Assembly (NCBI GenBank): GCA_013420905.1
Contig: JAAXNY010000004.1
Span: forward strand, 992,001-1,056,000
Source: Collybia mongolica
Taxonomy: Eukaryota > Basidiomycota > Agaricomycetes > Agaricales > Clitocybaceae
DNA: 64,000 bases
Direction of reading: 5' to 3'
Shown: piece after piece, positions 33,795-46,736 of the stretch
Position numbering within the stretch: the stretch's first letter is position 1
How the letters are laid out: every line of letters starts with the position of its first letter
Translations under genes and position numbers: made by a program
Notes under the pieces: model-generated
Database searches by the model: none
What the model saw: only the letters and a program-made list of their open reading frames with translations
Told to the model about the DNA's origin: nothing

Positions 33795-35981
33795 ATGATG
33801 GATGCCATCAACTATTCTCTCTACCTTGTTACAGGCAGAGATTTGCTACCTCCGGGAAAAGTTCGTCATTCTATGGTGATATGGCGATAATCGGGATGTT
33901 CACAAAAATTCGACAGGACTACTTTCAGTCATTGGAAGAAGTGCTTGTTCGGTTCTTTTGACGGTCCCAATACTTAAATCCAGAACAGTCTCTTCAAGGT
34001 GGCGTCAGCATTGTCCAGATCCGAGAAAAGAACGCCGATACCGCAGAGGTAAGAAGTTCACAAAATATACGGAGAAAGTTCTCACCGTTGTGTAGTTCCT
34101 CGATATTGCCGGAAAGTCGAAAGCTATTTGCGACAAATATAACGTACCCATACTGATTAACGACCGTGTGGATATTGCCATCGCCATCAATGCACGGGGG
34201 GTTCATCTCGGCCAGACTGATATGTCCATCGCTTTGGCACGGAGCCTCCTGCCGAAGGGGGCCATAATAGGCGTTTCGTGTAACAACGAAGATCATGTCA
34301 GGGCAGCCATAGAAGATTTGGTGGATTACGTAGGGATCGGAGCGGTCTGGGGAACTCAAACGAAGCGATTAACAAGCCCTGTTATTGGTGTTCGCGGTGT
34401 TGGAAAGATGTTAGAGATTTTAGATGGAACCGAAGTGAAAGCTGTTGGTATTGGTATGCCACTTTAAAGACAAATGTCAGTTTCACCCATCAACATTATG
34501 TGTTTATTTGGCAGGTGGAATCAAAACGACCAACCTATTGCGCACTTTGCATGGTTGTGTATCCACTACCAACCATGCCTTGGATGGAGTCGCGGTCGTT
34601 TCGGATATTGTCGCGTCAAGGGAGCCACGTATCATTGCTGAAAAGTTCATTAAGACCCTCGTAGCCTTCAGGGGTATGAACGTTGGTCCGACCGTGACAT
34701 CGGCGGGGATTCCATCGAAAGACAAAATATTTGCCGGCGTGACTGATCTAATGAACATCGTTAGAAAGACTGGTCCACTTGTTCACCAGGTCCGTAGACC
34801 TCTACCTAATATAATCTGCTTGATTCAGTTCTGCCCCCAAAAAAATGAAATCACAAATGACTGATATTTTTTTTACCCATCCAGATAACCAATACCGTGG
34901 TCGCAACTCAGTCAGCTAATATAACTCTTGCACTGGGAGCAAGCCCGATCATGGCGACAGAGCCCCAGGAGATGGGGGATCTGAGTCGAATCTGTGATGC
35001 CCTTCTTGTAAATATTGGGACGATGAGATCGGATGGAAAGGAGAGTATGATGCTAGCAGGTAAGAATTTAATGCAGGAACGGAACATAGTCATTCCAAGC
35101 GATCTTTGTCGAATTAACGTTCAGGTTATCATGCCAATGTGTACAAAAAACCAGTCGTATTTGATCCGGTAGGGGTGGGCGCAAGCGCATTCAGAAAAGA
35201 AATTGTGAAAGGTCGGTGGTGTGGCGATACATCAACACAGGCTGACTACCTTTGACATCCCCGCAGATCTCCTCAACGAATGGCAAGCCAGTGTTATCAA
35301 AGGCAATGCGGGAGAACTTGCCTCAATTGCTGGGTCGACTGAAGTGGGTACCGTATTCACCACCCCCCCCCCCAACCTTGGCATCCATTGATGGGCTGTC
35401 AATAGGTCGCATCAAAGGGGGTTGACAGTGTAGGGTCAGGTTTCAGAGATCCCTCGTCCTTTGTGAGGACGCTAGCCAAGAAAGAAAGTAAGAGCTGTTT
35501 GGCTTGGTACAAAACCCGTTCCTCTTCGAGCTTCTCTCCTTTTTCCCAATAGGATGTGTCGTTGTCTTGACAGGACCAGTGGACTACATCTCCGATGGTG
35601 TTTCGGTGGTGGCGCTCAGGAACGGCCATGAGATACTCGGGAAATTTACAGGATCTGGTTGTATCGTTGGAAGCAGTATTGCAACTTACTGCGCCGCCGC
35701 CGTTGCGGTAGGACGAAACGCCGAAAATGCGGATAAAAGGCTGGTCTACGGGGACATGTTCCTTGGAGCCATTGCTGGGTGAGTTTGTGTCATCATAAAG
35801 GGGGATAGGCCATTGTTGAGTTCATACATCTAGGGTTCTTGTTTTGACAGTCGCGGCAGAGATTGCCGCCAAAAGAGAAGACGTGAAAGGTCCAGGAACT
35901 TTCCTACCGGCCCTCATTGATGAGTTATGGGCTTTAACGCCAGACAACGTCTTGTCGATGGCGCGAATAGACATATACTAG
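33795..35981 (+). CDS. THI6: Bifunctional thiamine-phosphate synthase / hydroxyethylthiazole kinase
   Basis: Fungal Thi6 joins thiamine phosphate from HMP-PP and HET-P (N-terminal domain) and phosphorylates hydroxyethylthiazole (C-terminal domain). Start at 33795 (MMDAINYSLYLVTGRDLLPP). The ThiE-like barrel shows GGVSIVQIREKNADTAEFL, VPILINDRVDIAIAI, GVHLGQTD and GIGAVWGTQTK, then VGIGGIKTTN. The ThiM-like kinase starts near PLVHQITNTVVATQSAN and has LALGASPIMATEPQEM, VFDPVGVGASAFRKE, VIKGNAGELASIAG and the active-site loop KFTGSGCIVGS. Stop at 35979-35981. About ten introns of 45-75 bases. Both domains keep their key motifs, so the enzyme should be active. Confidence 0.92.
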
Positions 35982-36580
35982 CAACTTTGGGAATCAGGTC
36001 GATCAGGTGCGGGCCTCGTCGGACTAATTATAGGATTCCTCTGATATCCCCATAAACTCGACGTAGAATGGATCGACAGTAGGCGACAGCCGGGTTTGAG
36101 TAATTTTGTCGGGGATTAGGACTTTCGCACGGATCCGGGTTCTTCGACATCGGCAATTCTTCGACATGACGGGTCATATCTCTGATATGCAGTGTACCAG
36201 GCAGTGCGGGCACCCACTACTCGCCGTTTAGTACATTCCCGCACAGTTCGAAGTCAAATATATCATAATTTCTAGTCCAGACCCTTAGTACCCGCATCCC
36301 AGGCCGGTCTCGCACCGTCTTTGACAACAATCAGCAGTCAATCAACAGCCAAAAGGCGGAATCCTTCACATCGGTGGGACTCAACAAAATGACATTATGG
36401 CTTCAGGCGCCACACGGTTGCGAAGCCTTCATATTTACATGTCCGGCATATGAATATTAAAGAATAGCTCATGATCTCCGCCTCGGTCCTTAACTCAAGT
36501 TTCTCCCTCCACTCGGTTTCGTTCTATCAGTGTACCGTTCCTCTCTTTTTTTCTTTCTATTCGTCTGAAATCAAATTTCA
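35982..36580. other. Intergenic region before membrane-protein paralogue 3
   Basis: About 600 bp. The last 100 bp before 36581 are T-rich (ctctctttttttctttctatt), a likely leader or promoter. No gene seen. Confidence 0.4.
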
Positions 36581-38676
36581 ATGCCATCTCTTATCACTAC
36601 CGTCGAAGACAACTCACCTCTCATTACCTATTCGTCAGAGTGGAAGACTGGATCCAGTGCGGACGGCTCGGCGAGCTTGTGAGTTTCTTAGTTTCTCCAT
36701 GGTACCACAATTCATCGTTACTCATGTGGAGCAGATATTCCGGGAGCAGTTTCACTTACACGAACACCAGTGGTGCCTCCGCCACATTCATTTTCAACGG
36801 GACGAGTGTCGAGATCTTTGGGTCAAAACGTGGAAACCATGGCTTTTACCAGGTCAAGGTCGACGATACATACTACCCCCCAATCAGTGGTAATGCCACT
36901 GAACCAGGCGAATTTCAAACATCGCTCTTCTCCGCCAACGATCTTAGCCTTGGCCTGCATCATCTCACATTAACCAATCAAGATAATGCATTCGTGGACC
37001 TCGACTTTGTTCGTATTATTATTCAAACCTATTGATTGTTGGACCTGACATAACCTGACAATTAGATCACCTGGCAAACGTCAATTGGATCTGATAAAGA
37101 ACAGCTCTACGTCGACACCTTTGAAGATTCCGACCCTTCCTTCAAATACCTGCCCTCTGATTCCTCTTGGACAAATACTCCAAACAATCTCGGAACATAT
37201 CTTGGTGGTTCCGGGCAGTAGGTATCCACCCATAATTTCTACGCTTATTTTGACGCCCGCTCTCCAGCGCTACTACCACCCCAGGCGCTGTATTTTTTTA
37301 TACATTCAATGTTAGTTAGAACCTCACTCTCCTCTTTGGTACTAATATTTGAGTTTAGGGAGATGGCGTTTCGCTCATTGGTCCTGTCGGCCCGAATGGG
37401 GCGGCCTATACTGTTCAAGTAGATGGCGGACCAACGAAAAACTACTCTTCGATCAACCAGTATTACACACCACATTCCATGTTGTACCATGTCGATTCAT
37501 TAGGGCCTGGTTCACATCGCTTAAAACTTTCGTATGCGTCGACATCGGCTGACCAGGTTTTTTCCATTGATTATGCGACTGTTTACTCTGCTTCCTCTCC
37601 CCAAAAATCGTGCGTTATTCCTTGCTCCCATGGACTTTACATTAATGTACAAACTTGACACAGTTCTCCCAAAGGAATAAGGTAACTAACTGTACGGGGC
37701 TACTTTCGCAGACTCTGCTAACAATCCCATGATAGCTCAGCTGCAGGTCCAATCGCTGGCGCCGTCATCCCCGTCGTTATACTCCTACTCATTCTAAGCT
37801 GTTGGTTATTCAGGCGCTATAGAACCCGGCGTAGATTCCGCAAAAAATATCCTGGAGGGCGCAGCCCTATGGATACTGAGGCTTACAGACACCTTAATAG
37901 CCGGTCGGAGACCTTGACTGGGTCCGTCGCCGGGCTTAGTGTTTTATCACATATGACATCGATCTCAGCTCCATTTATGGGTAATCGTACTCCCTCAATA
38001 CGGATGCCTCCGTCTCCCACCTCTTCTCAGTTCCCTCCTTCCTCCACTTCCTCTCACATGACTCCTCCCCGACCTATTCGCATGCCATCCCCTCCCCCAC
38101 CTCCTTCTCCTGTCATGCGTTCTTCTTGGAAAGAGCGGCGGGATACTCGAATCCAACAGATTCAACCAGATGGTACAGAGAGTATGGTTCTTGATAATGT
38201 AAGGTCATCAACCTTCTGGTAGAATTTTCTGACTTACGATCTCTACATAAGTCCTCCGAGATTATGGGTCGCTCCCGGTCCAACTCTGTCACTTCAACAA
38301 TACGCAGGGTGCGAATCGAGTTACCAAATGAACCTCAGCCAGTCTTGAGTCGCCCGGATCCTGTACGACTGGATTCTGTAAGCGTTTCATTTCCATATAT
38401 ATCATGTTACAGATCTTAATTCCCGCCCAGTCGTCAGAAGTCATTAGCACTCGTTCCCGCTCAAACTCGACTACCTCCATGCGAAATTCGAGTTCCCCAA
38501 AGACAAACCCATTCCCCCTACCCGTTGCCGGACCAGCGGAGTCACCACTTCCTGATTTATCAGATACAATAAACAGGGAAATCTTCAAAAAACCATTCTT
38601 CGGTCGCTCTTCACCAATGTACCCCAACCACCCCCACATCGAAAATCATCGTGCTGATAAATTTTACTATATATGA
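36581..38676 (+). CDS. Membrane protein with two beta-sandwich-like domains, paralogue 3
   Basis: Start at 36581 (MPSLITTVEDNSPLITYSSE). After an intron at 36679-36733 it reads YSGSSFTYTNTSGASATFIF, GTSVEIFGSKRGNHGFYQV and HHLTLTNQDNAFVDLDFVR. Then come ITWQTSIGSDKEQLYVDTFE and SDSSWTNTPNNLGTYLGGSG, and the second domain with GDGVSLIGPVGPNGAAYTV, YYTPHSMLYHVDSLGPGSH and VFSIDYATVYSA. The membrane helix AGAVIPVVILLLILSCWLF is followed by RRYRTRRRFRKK and a Ser/Pro-rich tail of about 250 residues with repeated RSRSNS motifs, possible kinase sites. Stop at 38676. About eight introns. Same design as the copies at 1.3-5.3 kb but with a longer tail. Confidence 0.78.
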
Positions 38677-40132
38677 GGTAATTATACACGAACCTCAAGA
38701 GTTTTTGTACTTATCTGATACTGTGCTCGCCCTCAGCGTTTCCAAACAAGGCAGGCGTCTTGTCTCCATTTCTTGTTTACCAAGTTGCTGTCCGGGACGA
38801 CCATTATATTAAAAACCGACGGAATCTTTTTTGGTTATGATCGTCGGATGCCGCAGCGCCCGTAGGCATCCCGCTCTCCTTCATACAAACTTTACTTTAT
38901 ATCGACTAAAGGTAAACGGTATACAAGTGCCCTATAATACCCCAGGCCACTTGGAATGCTTCGCATCCGTGAAATTGTTGCCCCTAGTGAAATCCAATTA
39001 TCCAGCACGGTGGACTCCAACTATTCATTTATCAATCTTCGAGATGGAGTGTACTTTGTGTTCCAGTAAATTATATCGTTCTGAAGCAAGCGCTAGAGGG
39101 CACATGTACTCAACACAATATCATTATTTATTATTTGAGAGTATTTTGTCTTTATAAATATTATGTGCCTCTGATCCGATGATCGCTAAACTTTCACACA
39201 TACCCATGATCTCATAAAAGTGTGAAATCAACTAAGCTCTAAAACCCGACTTGGCTCTTGACCGCACAAACTGATCACGGCACAATTCTTTTTACCAATA
39301 ATTTGGTACGGTGTTCGCCTTACACCAGCGTAGCACTAGAGCAAATCTCGAAGAGACACTCTCATGAAGCATAAACCAAACTCTTCAACCGCGATAGGGC
39401 TGAGTAAGCAACTTGATTTCCGATCCTAAATTGAATGAGGACCTGTACGCTGTCGTTTCTTTGACGGCTACTTGGAGGTCGTGTTATAAATTATAAAGTG
39501 AGTGACACTTCCTTTCGGAATGTAGACATGACGTACTCAACATAGAAAACCTGGTCTCATATATTTTGGCTCAGCTCTACGCCCGCTATCATCGGGTGTC
39601 ACAGGTTCTGGGGTAAATGAACATGAGGGCACTCATTGGTGGGATTCCGCGTAGCTACAGGGTCTGCGTAGCCTTCTCTGGCGGTGAATGTAGGGGCTCG
39701 GCGCTCAGACTCCGAGTTCCTTCGCGACAAGGGGGACTCGCTTGCCTGCCTTCTACCTTTTGACGCAAGTCGTATTCACCTTGTACCTCTTATCCAGGGG
39801 ACATCGAGGCGCCAACCCGCACAATCAATGCCGAGTATATCTATAGCAACATAGCTTACACGAAGAAGGCATGACTGGCAGAGTAGACACTATCTAGCAT
39901 CAACCATCAATCACTCATACGTCGTCGCACAGCGCCCAAACAGTGCGACTTCAGGGTTCTGTCCCAGCGCTCCATTGTGGGATCAAACTTGGGGAAAAAT
40001 CAGGCTCTGGTAACATGCTACGCCTCCTTTTCTCGACTTTCAACTATAATTTGTCTCCTTTACGGGCCCCGGTGGTCCTCATTTGTACAGCGTACTATTC
40101 CTTCTTTTATCTCAACACTTGCAAGATAGACA
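38677..40132. other. Intergenic region between paralogues 3 and 4
   Basis: About 1.45 kb. Apart from a motif-free plus-strand frame (38831-39157) nothing supports a gene. It should carry the promoter of paralogue 4. Confidence 0.4.
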
Positions 40133-42088
40133 ATGCCGCTTCTTACCACCACTATCGAAGAAAACTCTCCGCTCATCTCATATTCATCGGAATGGAAAGC
40201 TGGATCGAGCGCAGACAATGCAGCGAGCTTGTGAGTTTGCAACTGAAAGATATTGCCAGTACTTCGTACTAAACAAGTATCTACCATATATACTAGTTAC
40301 TCGCAATCTAGCTTCATCCTTACGGACGCAGCAGGCGCAGTCGCTTCTTTCACCTTCAATGGAACAGGTGTTCAAATATTTGGGGCAAAACGGGGAAATC
40401 ATGGAATGTATCAAGTCAAGGTTGATGATACATTGTATCCGTCGATTAGCGGGAAATCTTCTGACCAAGCACTGTTTCAACAACCACTTTTTTCCACCAC
40501 CACCCTTGATCAAGGCCTACACGTCGTAACATTAACGAATCAAGAGAAGGCTTTTGTGGATATTGACTTTGTTCGTCCCCAAGAACCCCTGCTGGTTAAT
40601 AGATATGAAACCTGATTTGTCGTCTTAATTTAGATCACCTGGCAGACAAGCATAGGCACAGAGGGTGAAAAAATCTCCGTTAACACCTTCCAAGACACAG
40701 ACTTGTCGTTCACTTACTTACCCAATGACTCAAGCTGGTCGACTGGTCCGAAAAATATCGGCAGTTTTCTAGGTGGATCTGGCCAGTACGTGAGGTCATC
40801 ACTCCCAAATACTGTATCTTATTTTACCAGTGCCACTACGACCCCTGGCGCATCACTTGCATATACATTCAAGGTACGTCTCTTCAAATATTTCTTTCTG
40901 GAAATCCTAATGTTGTTTCAAGGGTAAGATTGTGCATCGAGTACCGACTCGTTCCCCTAACAATTTCGACATTTAGGTGAAGGGGTTTCGCTTTACGGGC
41001 CAGTCAGCCCTGAGGGCTCTACGTACTCCGTGCAGGTGGATGGGGGTCATGTGCAGAGTTTCACGTCAAACAAATCTTTTTATGTGCCACAAACGTTATT
41101 GTATCGTGCTGATTCCCTTGGGCCCGGGGAACACCATTTAAAGCTATCGGTTCAGCCTGCCGCCGTAGGACAAGTGTTCGCAATTGATTTTGCCACAGTC
41201 TTGACTACATCAGTACCGTCGATGCCTGAGCCTCAGTAAGTTTCGCATGCGTTCTGCTTGTTGTGTCTACACTTACAGGGATGGTGTAACAGGAGTAACC
41301 AGGGAATTTCAAGGTAAATCCCGTCCACATGCCGAAATGACTTTGTATCCGACCAGATTTGCACTCAGCTTAGCTGCCGGTACCATAGCAGGGATGGTCA
41401 TCTCTTTTATCCTTTTTCTGGGTTTGCTTGGGTCTATTGTGTATCGGCGTAAGTTCCGAGCAAGGAAACAAAACCTGGAGGCTCAACTCAGTCCGAGGCG
41501 AAGTGGGGACAAGATCCAATCTCCGGAAATTGCAACAAATTCGTATTCTATCGCAATTGCAGGTGTCTCCCCAACTGTAATGGGTCCAACACAGCCCTTG
41601 GTTTTGGCTTCTGCCCCTCGTGAAGGCCTGTTTTCATCTTATGAGAGTACTATCAGTACTCCCGTTGTTATAAATTATAACCCACATATACCCCAACGTA
41701 CAAATTCGGAATCAGGTCGCGCAGCTTCTTCAGTAGGAGACTGGACCAATAATTTTTCTTTTTATTATGTTGATCAGTTATTTTCTAGGTGCCCAATACA
41801 TGCCACCCGCGGCCGTCATTATACGTATCAAATTCAACGTCTCCACGCATAACTCGAGTCACTTCGAGGAAGGGCGCAAGGGAATTACCGGTGACTGCTG
41901 GGCAGTCTTTCGAAGCTGTTTCTGAGGAAGAGTTGCGAAGCAACCAGCAAGTCGTAGAGGGCCAGCCACAAGGCTTTGGTGGTTCCTCTTCCTTGGCCCA
42001 TCTTCCTGCATCGACATTGGCGCCCCAAAGCGATGACGGACTTCCCCCTGATTACGATCAAGCAACAGGGCCTTATCATCTAAGGTGA
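40133..42088 (+). CDS. Membrane protein with two beta-sandwich-like domains, paralogue 4, PPxY tail
   Basis: Start at 40133 (MPLLTTTIEENSPLISYSSE). Exons then give YSQSSFILTDAAGAVASFTF, GTGVQIFGAKRGNHGMYQVK, HVVTLTNQEKAFVDIDFVR, then ITWQTSIGTEGEKISVNTFQ, PNDSSWSTGPKNIGSFLGGS, GEGVSLYGPVSPEGSTYSVQ, FYVPQTLLYRADSLGPGEHH and VFAIDFATVLTTS. The membrane helix AGTIAGMVISFILFLGLLGS ends in YRRKFRARKQ, followed by a tail of about 190 residues. The C-terminus includes LPPDYDQATGPYHLR, with a PPxY motif. Stop at 42088. It is closest in layout to paralogue 3, about 1.5 kb upstream on the same strand. Ligand unknown. Confidence 0.78.
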
Positions 42089-42323
42089 CTGGCGACCAAT
42101 GCAGGTCAGGTCAATGTATGCATTGGATGTATGGGTTGTGGTCAGTGCATAGTATTTACGGCAAAGCGTTAAGGATGTGGGTTAGATGTAGTCGCCGTGG
42201 AAAACAGTGTACTTTGCTATAATCGCGGGTCGAGTAATATTTGCCGAGGTCACGTGTACTCGCCAAACAATGGGAATTTATTCCAGCTCAAGGTAGCATC
42301 GCCCACTAAAAATATTCTTAACA
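42089..42323. promoter_or_regulatory. Promoter region of uS7m
   Basis: Short gap between the membrane-protein gene and the mitoribosomal gene. A longer frame for the latter opens at 42197 but would replace the basic presequence, so the ATG at 42324 is preferred. Confidence 0.35.
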
Positions 42324-42999
42324 TGCTTTCGTCTCTCCGGCTAAAAGCAACACGGTGCTTCCCTCAGTATACCCGTTCATTGTCATCTGCCATTTCAACA
42401 AATAACCAAAATGTTGTGAACGAGGCCTATGGTGCACTTGGAATGGGCATTCCAGCACCCGTGGTGTTGACACCAAAACCGATACCAAGTTCATCGTCTT
42501 CTTTCGCACCGACAATCATCGATATTCCACCAGCAGAGGATCCCCTCCTTCATTACATCACTTCAAGGATCATGCGACACGGGAACAGGGCCAGAGCCTC
42601 GCGAATAACATCACGAACCCTGCTGCATATCCATGCCTTCACACGTGCACCCCCACTTCCCATATTGCGGAAAGCTATACTCGATGCAGCACCGGCAGTA
42701 CGTACATTGATGCACAGACAGGGTGGGAAAACTGTTCCAAAGCCCATTGCGTTGGGAGAAAAGCAAAGGACGCGGTTTGCGGTTCAGGCAATCCTGAAGG
42801 TCATTGAAAATAAACCGGGAGCTTTGGAGTGGAAGCTTGCACGAGAGTTGATATCTATTGTTCAGGGAACGAGCGATGTTTTGAAGAAGAAAGACGAAAT
42901 ACATCGCTTTGCTATGGTAAACAGGTGCGTGTCTATTCAACGTTTGGCGGGTGCCCTGGCTCACAATTTTACAGAGGGAATGCCCAAACACGTATTTAG
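42324..42999 (+). CDS. RSM7: Mitochondrial small-subunit ribosomal protein uS7m
   Basis: Start at 42324. The first residues, MLSSLRLKATRCFPQYTRSL, are basic and lack acidic residues, like a mitochondrial presequence. The S7 domain follows: DPLLHYITSRIMRHGNRARA, LRKAILDAAPAVRTLMHRQG, PKPIALGEKQRTRFAVQAIL and LARELISIVQGTSDVLKKKD then EIHRFAMVNR. One intron (about 42925-42974) leads to a short last exon (GNAQTRI) and TAG at 42997-42999. The protein binds 12S/15S rRNA in the mitoribosome head. Length (about 208 residues) fits fungal uS7m. Confidence 0.88.
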
Positions 43000-43500
43000 T
43001 TAGTCACAATCATAATCGGTCCGACGGACGTCTCTTCAACCACCAAATTTTTGAACAATGGTGCCTCATTCTTGCGCTTAAGGACTCAATTCTCTATCAT
43101 GTTAGTATCTTACCTGAAGTTAAATCAGCGTCGTAGTCTCGAGTCTCGACTCCAGGGGTTTAAAAATCCAGCTACAAGGTCAAACTTTTTCTTACGGGTT
43201 CGCCATGATTCGATTTTCGTGTCTCTCGGCTCAAGTACACTTTTTATAAATCTTTGATATAATTTAGCCCCTGATATTCCTGCTTCCGGTCATCCTAGAG
43301 GTAACCCTTAGATCCTCTCCTCAAACTTCTTCAAACCTCAGGATGAGTAAGGGGATATACGAATCCGAGAATTGCACGATATCATGACACAGTCAGGCTC
43401 TCCTTGTCTCTATCCAATCGTCCCGCACAAATTCAAGTAACGAAAGTCGTCCGCTTCCAAACGTGCTGCTCAGGGTTCTGCGAAGAGACTGTAACGTAGA
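43000..43500. other. Intergenic region
   Basis: About 500 bp between the 3' ends of uS7m (plus) and seven-pass gene A (minus). No supported feature. Confidence 0.4.
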
Positions 43501-44885
43501 CTAATATACATCTGCTTCCTCTCGCCCAGCACCGGATTCGCTGTGTCCAAAATGAATCCCCGATGCCAGCATGACAGATTGCGCATCTTCTGTTGTGATA
43601 CCAAGGCCCATTCGTACAACAATCAAAGTGGGAACAATACCCTGCGTATCATCTCAACTGAGCTCTCTTGACCAAAAAAGTAAACTCCATACTTACCACA
43701 ACTTGAGTCAGAACAGCGAAGAACACTCGCTAAAAATGAATTTTGACAGTCAACATCTCGGCATTCAAGAAATCATCTAGCGTATTTACCGCAACGACGT
43801 CTGCACTGGAGAAGTCAGGGTTGTAATCCTTATCTATGACGGATATCAAATATGCAGTGACAAAAACGCAATATATTACACCCGATTCGATACTGTTCAA
43901 CCGAGTTAGTCTCCCACATACTGTAGGCCTGGGTATAGCAGTTGCTTACATTAGTGCAATGGCTGCATTATACGTTTTAGACATTCCCGGCCCCATTGTT
44001 TTTCGTATTTTACGTGATATCCACCAGATACGACCAGCTAGAAAGAGCATCAGCATAAACGTATCATGGTAGGTCCAGATGAATGCCTACCCGATAATAG
44101 GGTTAATATAATATTCGTTACAAGAGTGATGAATACCGTGGACCTTGGATCAAAGGGAACAGTATTGAGTGCCCCAATGGGGTCCCGCGAGAATCCTGAG
44201 CCCTTCATAGTAGTATATATCCCCACCACTGAGATGGAAGATTAAAAAACTAGAACGTCCAATGTGCACAATCTGTGCAATCACACTCACCAGTCCCAGC
44301 AGTGATCAAAGCCAAGGGTATTATCACGATACCTTTCCTGCAATCCCAAATGATATAGCAACGAAATGTCTTGCAGGGAGATAAATGTTAGACTGGAATG
44401 ATCAACGCAAACATAGGAGAATATACATACAAGCAATAAGTCGGCCATGAGGCTTTAAGTAGCGAGACAGTAAATATCAGCTAATGGCAGAAGTTGGGAA
44501 TCGTACTTTGCGAAAACATAAATCATGTTCTCTAATGGTTCAAAATGACGCAAAAGGCTGCAGGATATGCCCAAGCCCCACTGAACGGTGGAGAATAAAA
44601 ACATAACCACAGTTCCCATCACCAGGACAGGTTTGCGGCCCTTGTGTCGTTTTCGAAAGATGTATATGCATTGGCAGAAAAGGATGATATAGACACCTGT
44701 GCAACAGTCAAACCCCAAGAAAGGCCAAGAAGCGAGAAAGAATCTCACCGTACAAGACAGTTTGGACCTAGAATCAATAAGTATGACCGAAGTAACATAT
44801 CAAGCCACACACTAACTATCACCGGTACGACCAAAAATAGAAGAAACTTGAAGGGAAAAAACAAGTCGTCCTCCAGGGGCGGCAT
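43501..44885 (-). CDS. Seven-pass membrane protein, tandem gene A (intact)
   Basis: Start at 44885 (MPPLEDDLFFPFKFLLFLVV). Spliced exons read VQTVLYGVYIILFCQCIYIF then RKRHKGRKPVLVMGTVVMFL, followed by a helix-rich middle with several introns. The later exons give TYHDTFMLMLFLAGRIWWIS, then after an intron IIESGVIYCVFVTAYLISV, RVFFAVLTQVV and the cytoplasmic motif GIVPTLIVVRMGLGITTEDA. Stop at 43501-43503. RIWWI, ESG.(L/I)YC and GI.PTLI.VR are marks of a large agaricomycete seven-pass family with no known function. The tandem copies B (broken) and C (remnant) lie to the right on the same strand. Confidence 0.7.
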
Positions 44886-45379
44886 TTGCCTTCTTGTAAA
44901 GGTGTAGAGAGCGGAAGGTGGGTGTCCGTTGCAAATGAGCCTTCCTGAACCTTAATGAGGAGTTCAGAGGGCAACAAACAACGGCATTGGTATCAGTCAG
45001 AGAAATCATGGTAGACTAGGCCAAGATAAAGGTATTACCCTGGAATTGTGTGGCTTTGCTCTTCGCAACAGATCATGATTTGGAGAGGTGACTTCCTGCT
45101 ACGTCAATACAAAAATAGATGGGATAAGTATATTATACGAAATCGTGAAGACGACCCGGTCCGTAACCAGTGATCCCATGGGCCGAGGTTGTTTACGAAT
45201 CACGAAAAGCGGGGGCTGCGCGAAAAGCAACGCACAGATTCAAGTGGGAATATTACATCATTCTATGAATTAGATTGACAAAGCACCCCCCTTCTCAACC
45301 AGCGAGGACAATTCTTAAGAAGTGGGGTAGCTCTGCGTGAATAGATAGTCCACAACTTGCTAGGAAGGGACATGTCCTG

Positions 45380-45859
45380 TTAAGCAATACTTGTTCCTTG
45401 ATTGAATCGAATCCCAGAATCGGATATCATGGTCTGTGTATCCTCCATGCTGATACCCGGGCTCATTCGCACAACAATCAGAGTGGAGATGTCACCCTGC
45501 AAGTTGTAGGCCTAAAGTCAGTTCAGATCCAACATAACATGAGGTTCATACCACAAGCTGGGACAGAATGCCAAACAAAGTCTGCTAAAAAGGTGGAGTT
45601 GGCACTCTGTGAGTGTCTTATTTTTTTCATTAGAACTAACCTGAGGAAACTCACCAAAACAATGTCTGACCTGGAAAAGTCAGTTCTAGGTGTATATGAG
45701 CTACCTGGTAGACAAGCCAGGTATGCTACTATAGCTGCACAGTACATCAGGCCAGATTCAACTCTGAATATTAGAGTAGGCATATTTTGAGTGTATTGTA
45801 GCTTCAGGTTTGGCTGAATGCTCACATCAGGGAAATAACAGTGTTGTGTCTTCGATATA
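45380..45859 (-). pseudogene. 3' part of seven-pass gene B, cut off by the Tc1 insertion
   Basis: On the minus strand the sequence leaving the Tc1 element resumes an exon (YRRHNTVISLM), then has an intron (45835-45775), VESGLMYCAAIVAYLACLPG, DFSRSDIVL, a short exon TLFGILSQLV and GDISTLIVVRMSPGISMEDT, ending with TAA at 45380-45382. Every exon matches gene A in place and motif, and the splice sites still look intact, so only the insertion broke the gene. The 5' part resumes at 54402. Confidence 0.75.
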
Positions 45860-46071
45860 CAGTGGCTCAAAAAACTGCCCCAATGTTTGTACATTTTTGA
45901 AAGATCAATATGGTATGAAGTGCTGACATAAGCAGGGGACCTGGGGTAATTATGTAAGATACTATGACATCGTGGCTTTCCAATGGACCCTGGATCATGT
46001 GATTTGGATCAATATCCATTAAGCTATAAGCCAAACAAAATGGTTACTTATTGGGGCAGTTTTTTGACCCT
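45860..46071 (+). repeat. Left terminal inverted repeat of the Tc1 element (212 bp)
   Basis: Matches the reverse complement of 54190-54401 with about five mismatches. The outer end carries TCAAAAAACTGCCCCAAT and the inner end (46050-46067) carries the same 18 bases inverted, so the repeat is bounded by opposed copies of one motif, possible transposase sites. Confidence 0.93.
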
Positions 46072-46736
46072 TATCTTATTTTCCATTATTCTGGCATTTA
46101 TGATCCAATGCAAGAACATTATGGACTGTGGGAAGAATAAACAATGTCATGTGACTTTATTTGTATCAATTTGACATGTTGGAATTGGTTCAATCATCTT
46201 CTTGACCTCTTACCACCATCATGAAAGCCATTTCTACTGCTCAGCACAATACTGTTGTTTCTCTCCTCAATGAGGGCTATTCTCAGCGTCAAATCAAGGA
46301 GAAAACTGGTCTAGGGAAGGGTACCATCAGTAGGATCAGCAAAGATGTGGATGGAAACAAAGAAAACAACCTTGGTGGCCGCCCCTCCAAGCTGTCTGTT
46401 CGTGACAAACAGTCAATTATTCGTCAAATCAAGTCAGGGAAGCTTGATAATGCAGTTCAGGCTACCCAATTCATCAATGGCATCATCCCCAATCCTGTCA
46501 CACCCCAGACAGTCAGAAATGCACTCAAGGAAAATCAATTTTATGCTGCTACAAAGAGGAAAGCTCCTCTTCTCAAACGAGCCCATCACATCCGGCGTCT
46601 CCAGTTTGCAAAATATCATGAAAGCTGGACTGTGGAGGACTGGAAAAGGGTTCTATGGACAGATGAGACCAAAATCAATAGGATTGGGTCAGATGGAAAG
46701 GTTTATGTCTGGAAACAAAGGGGAGAACCACCATCT

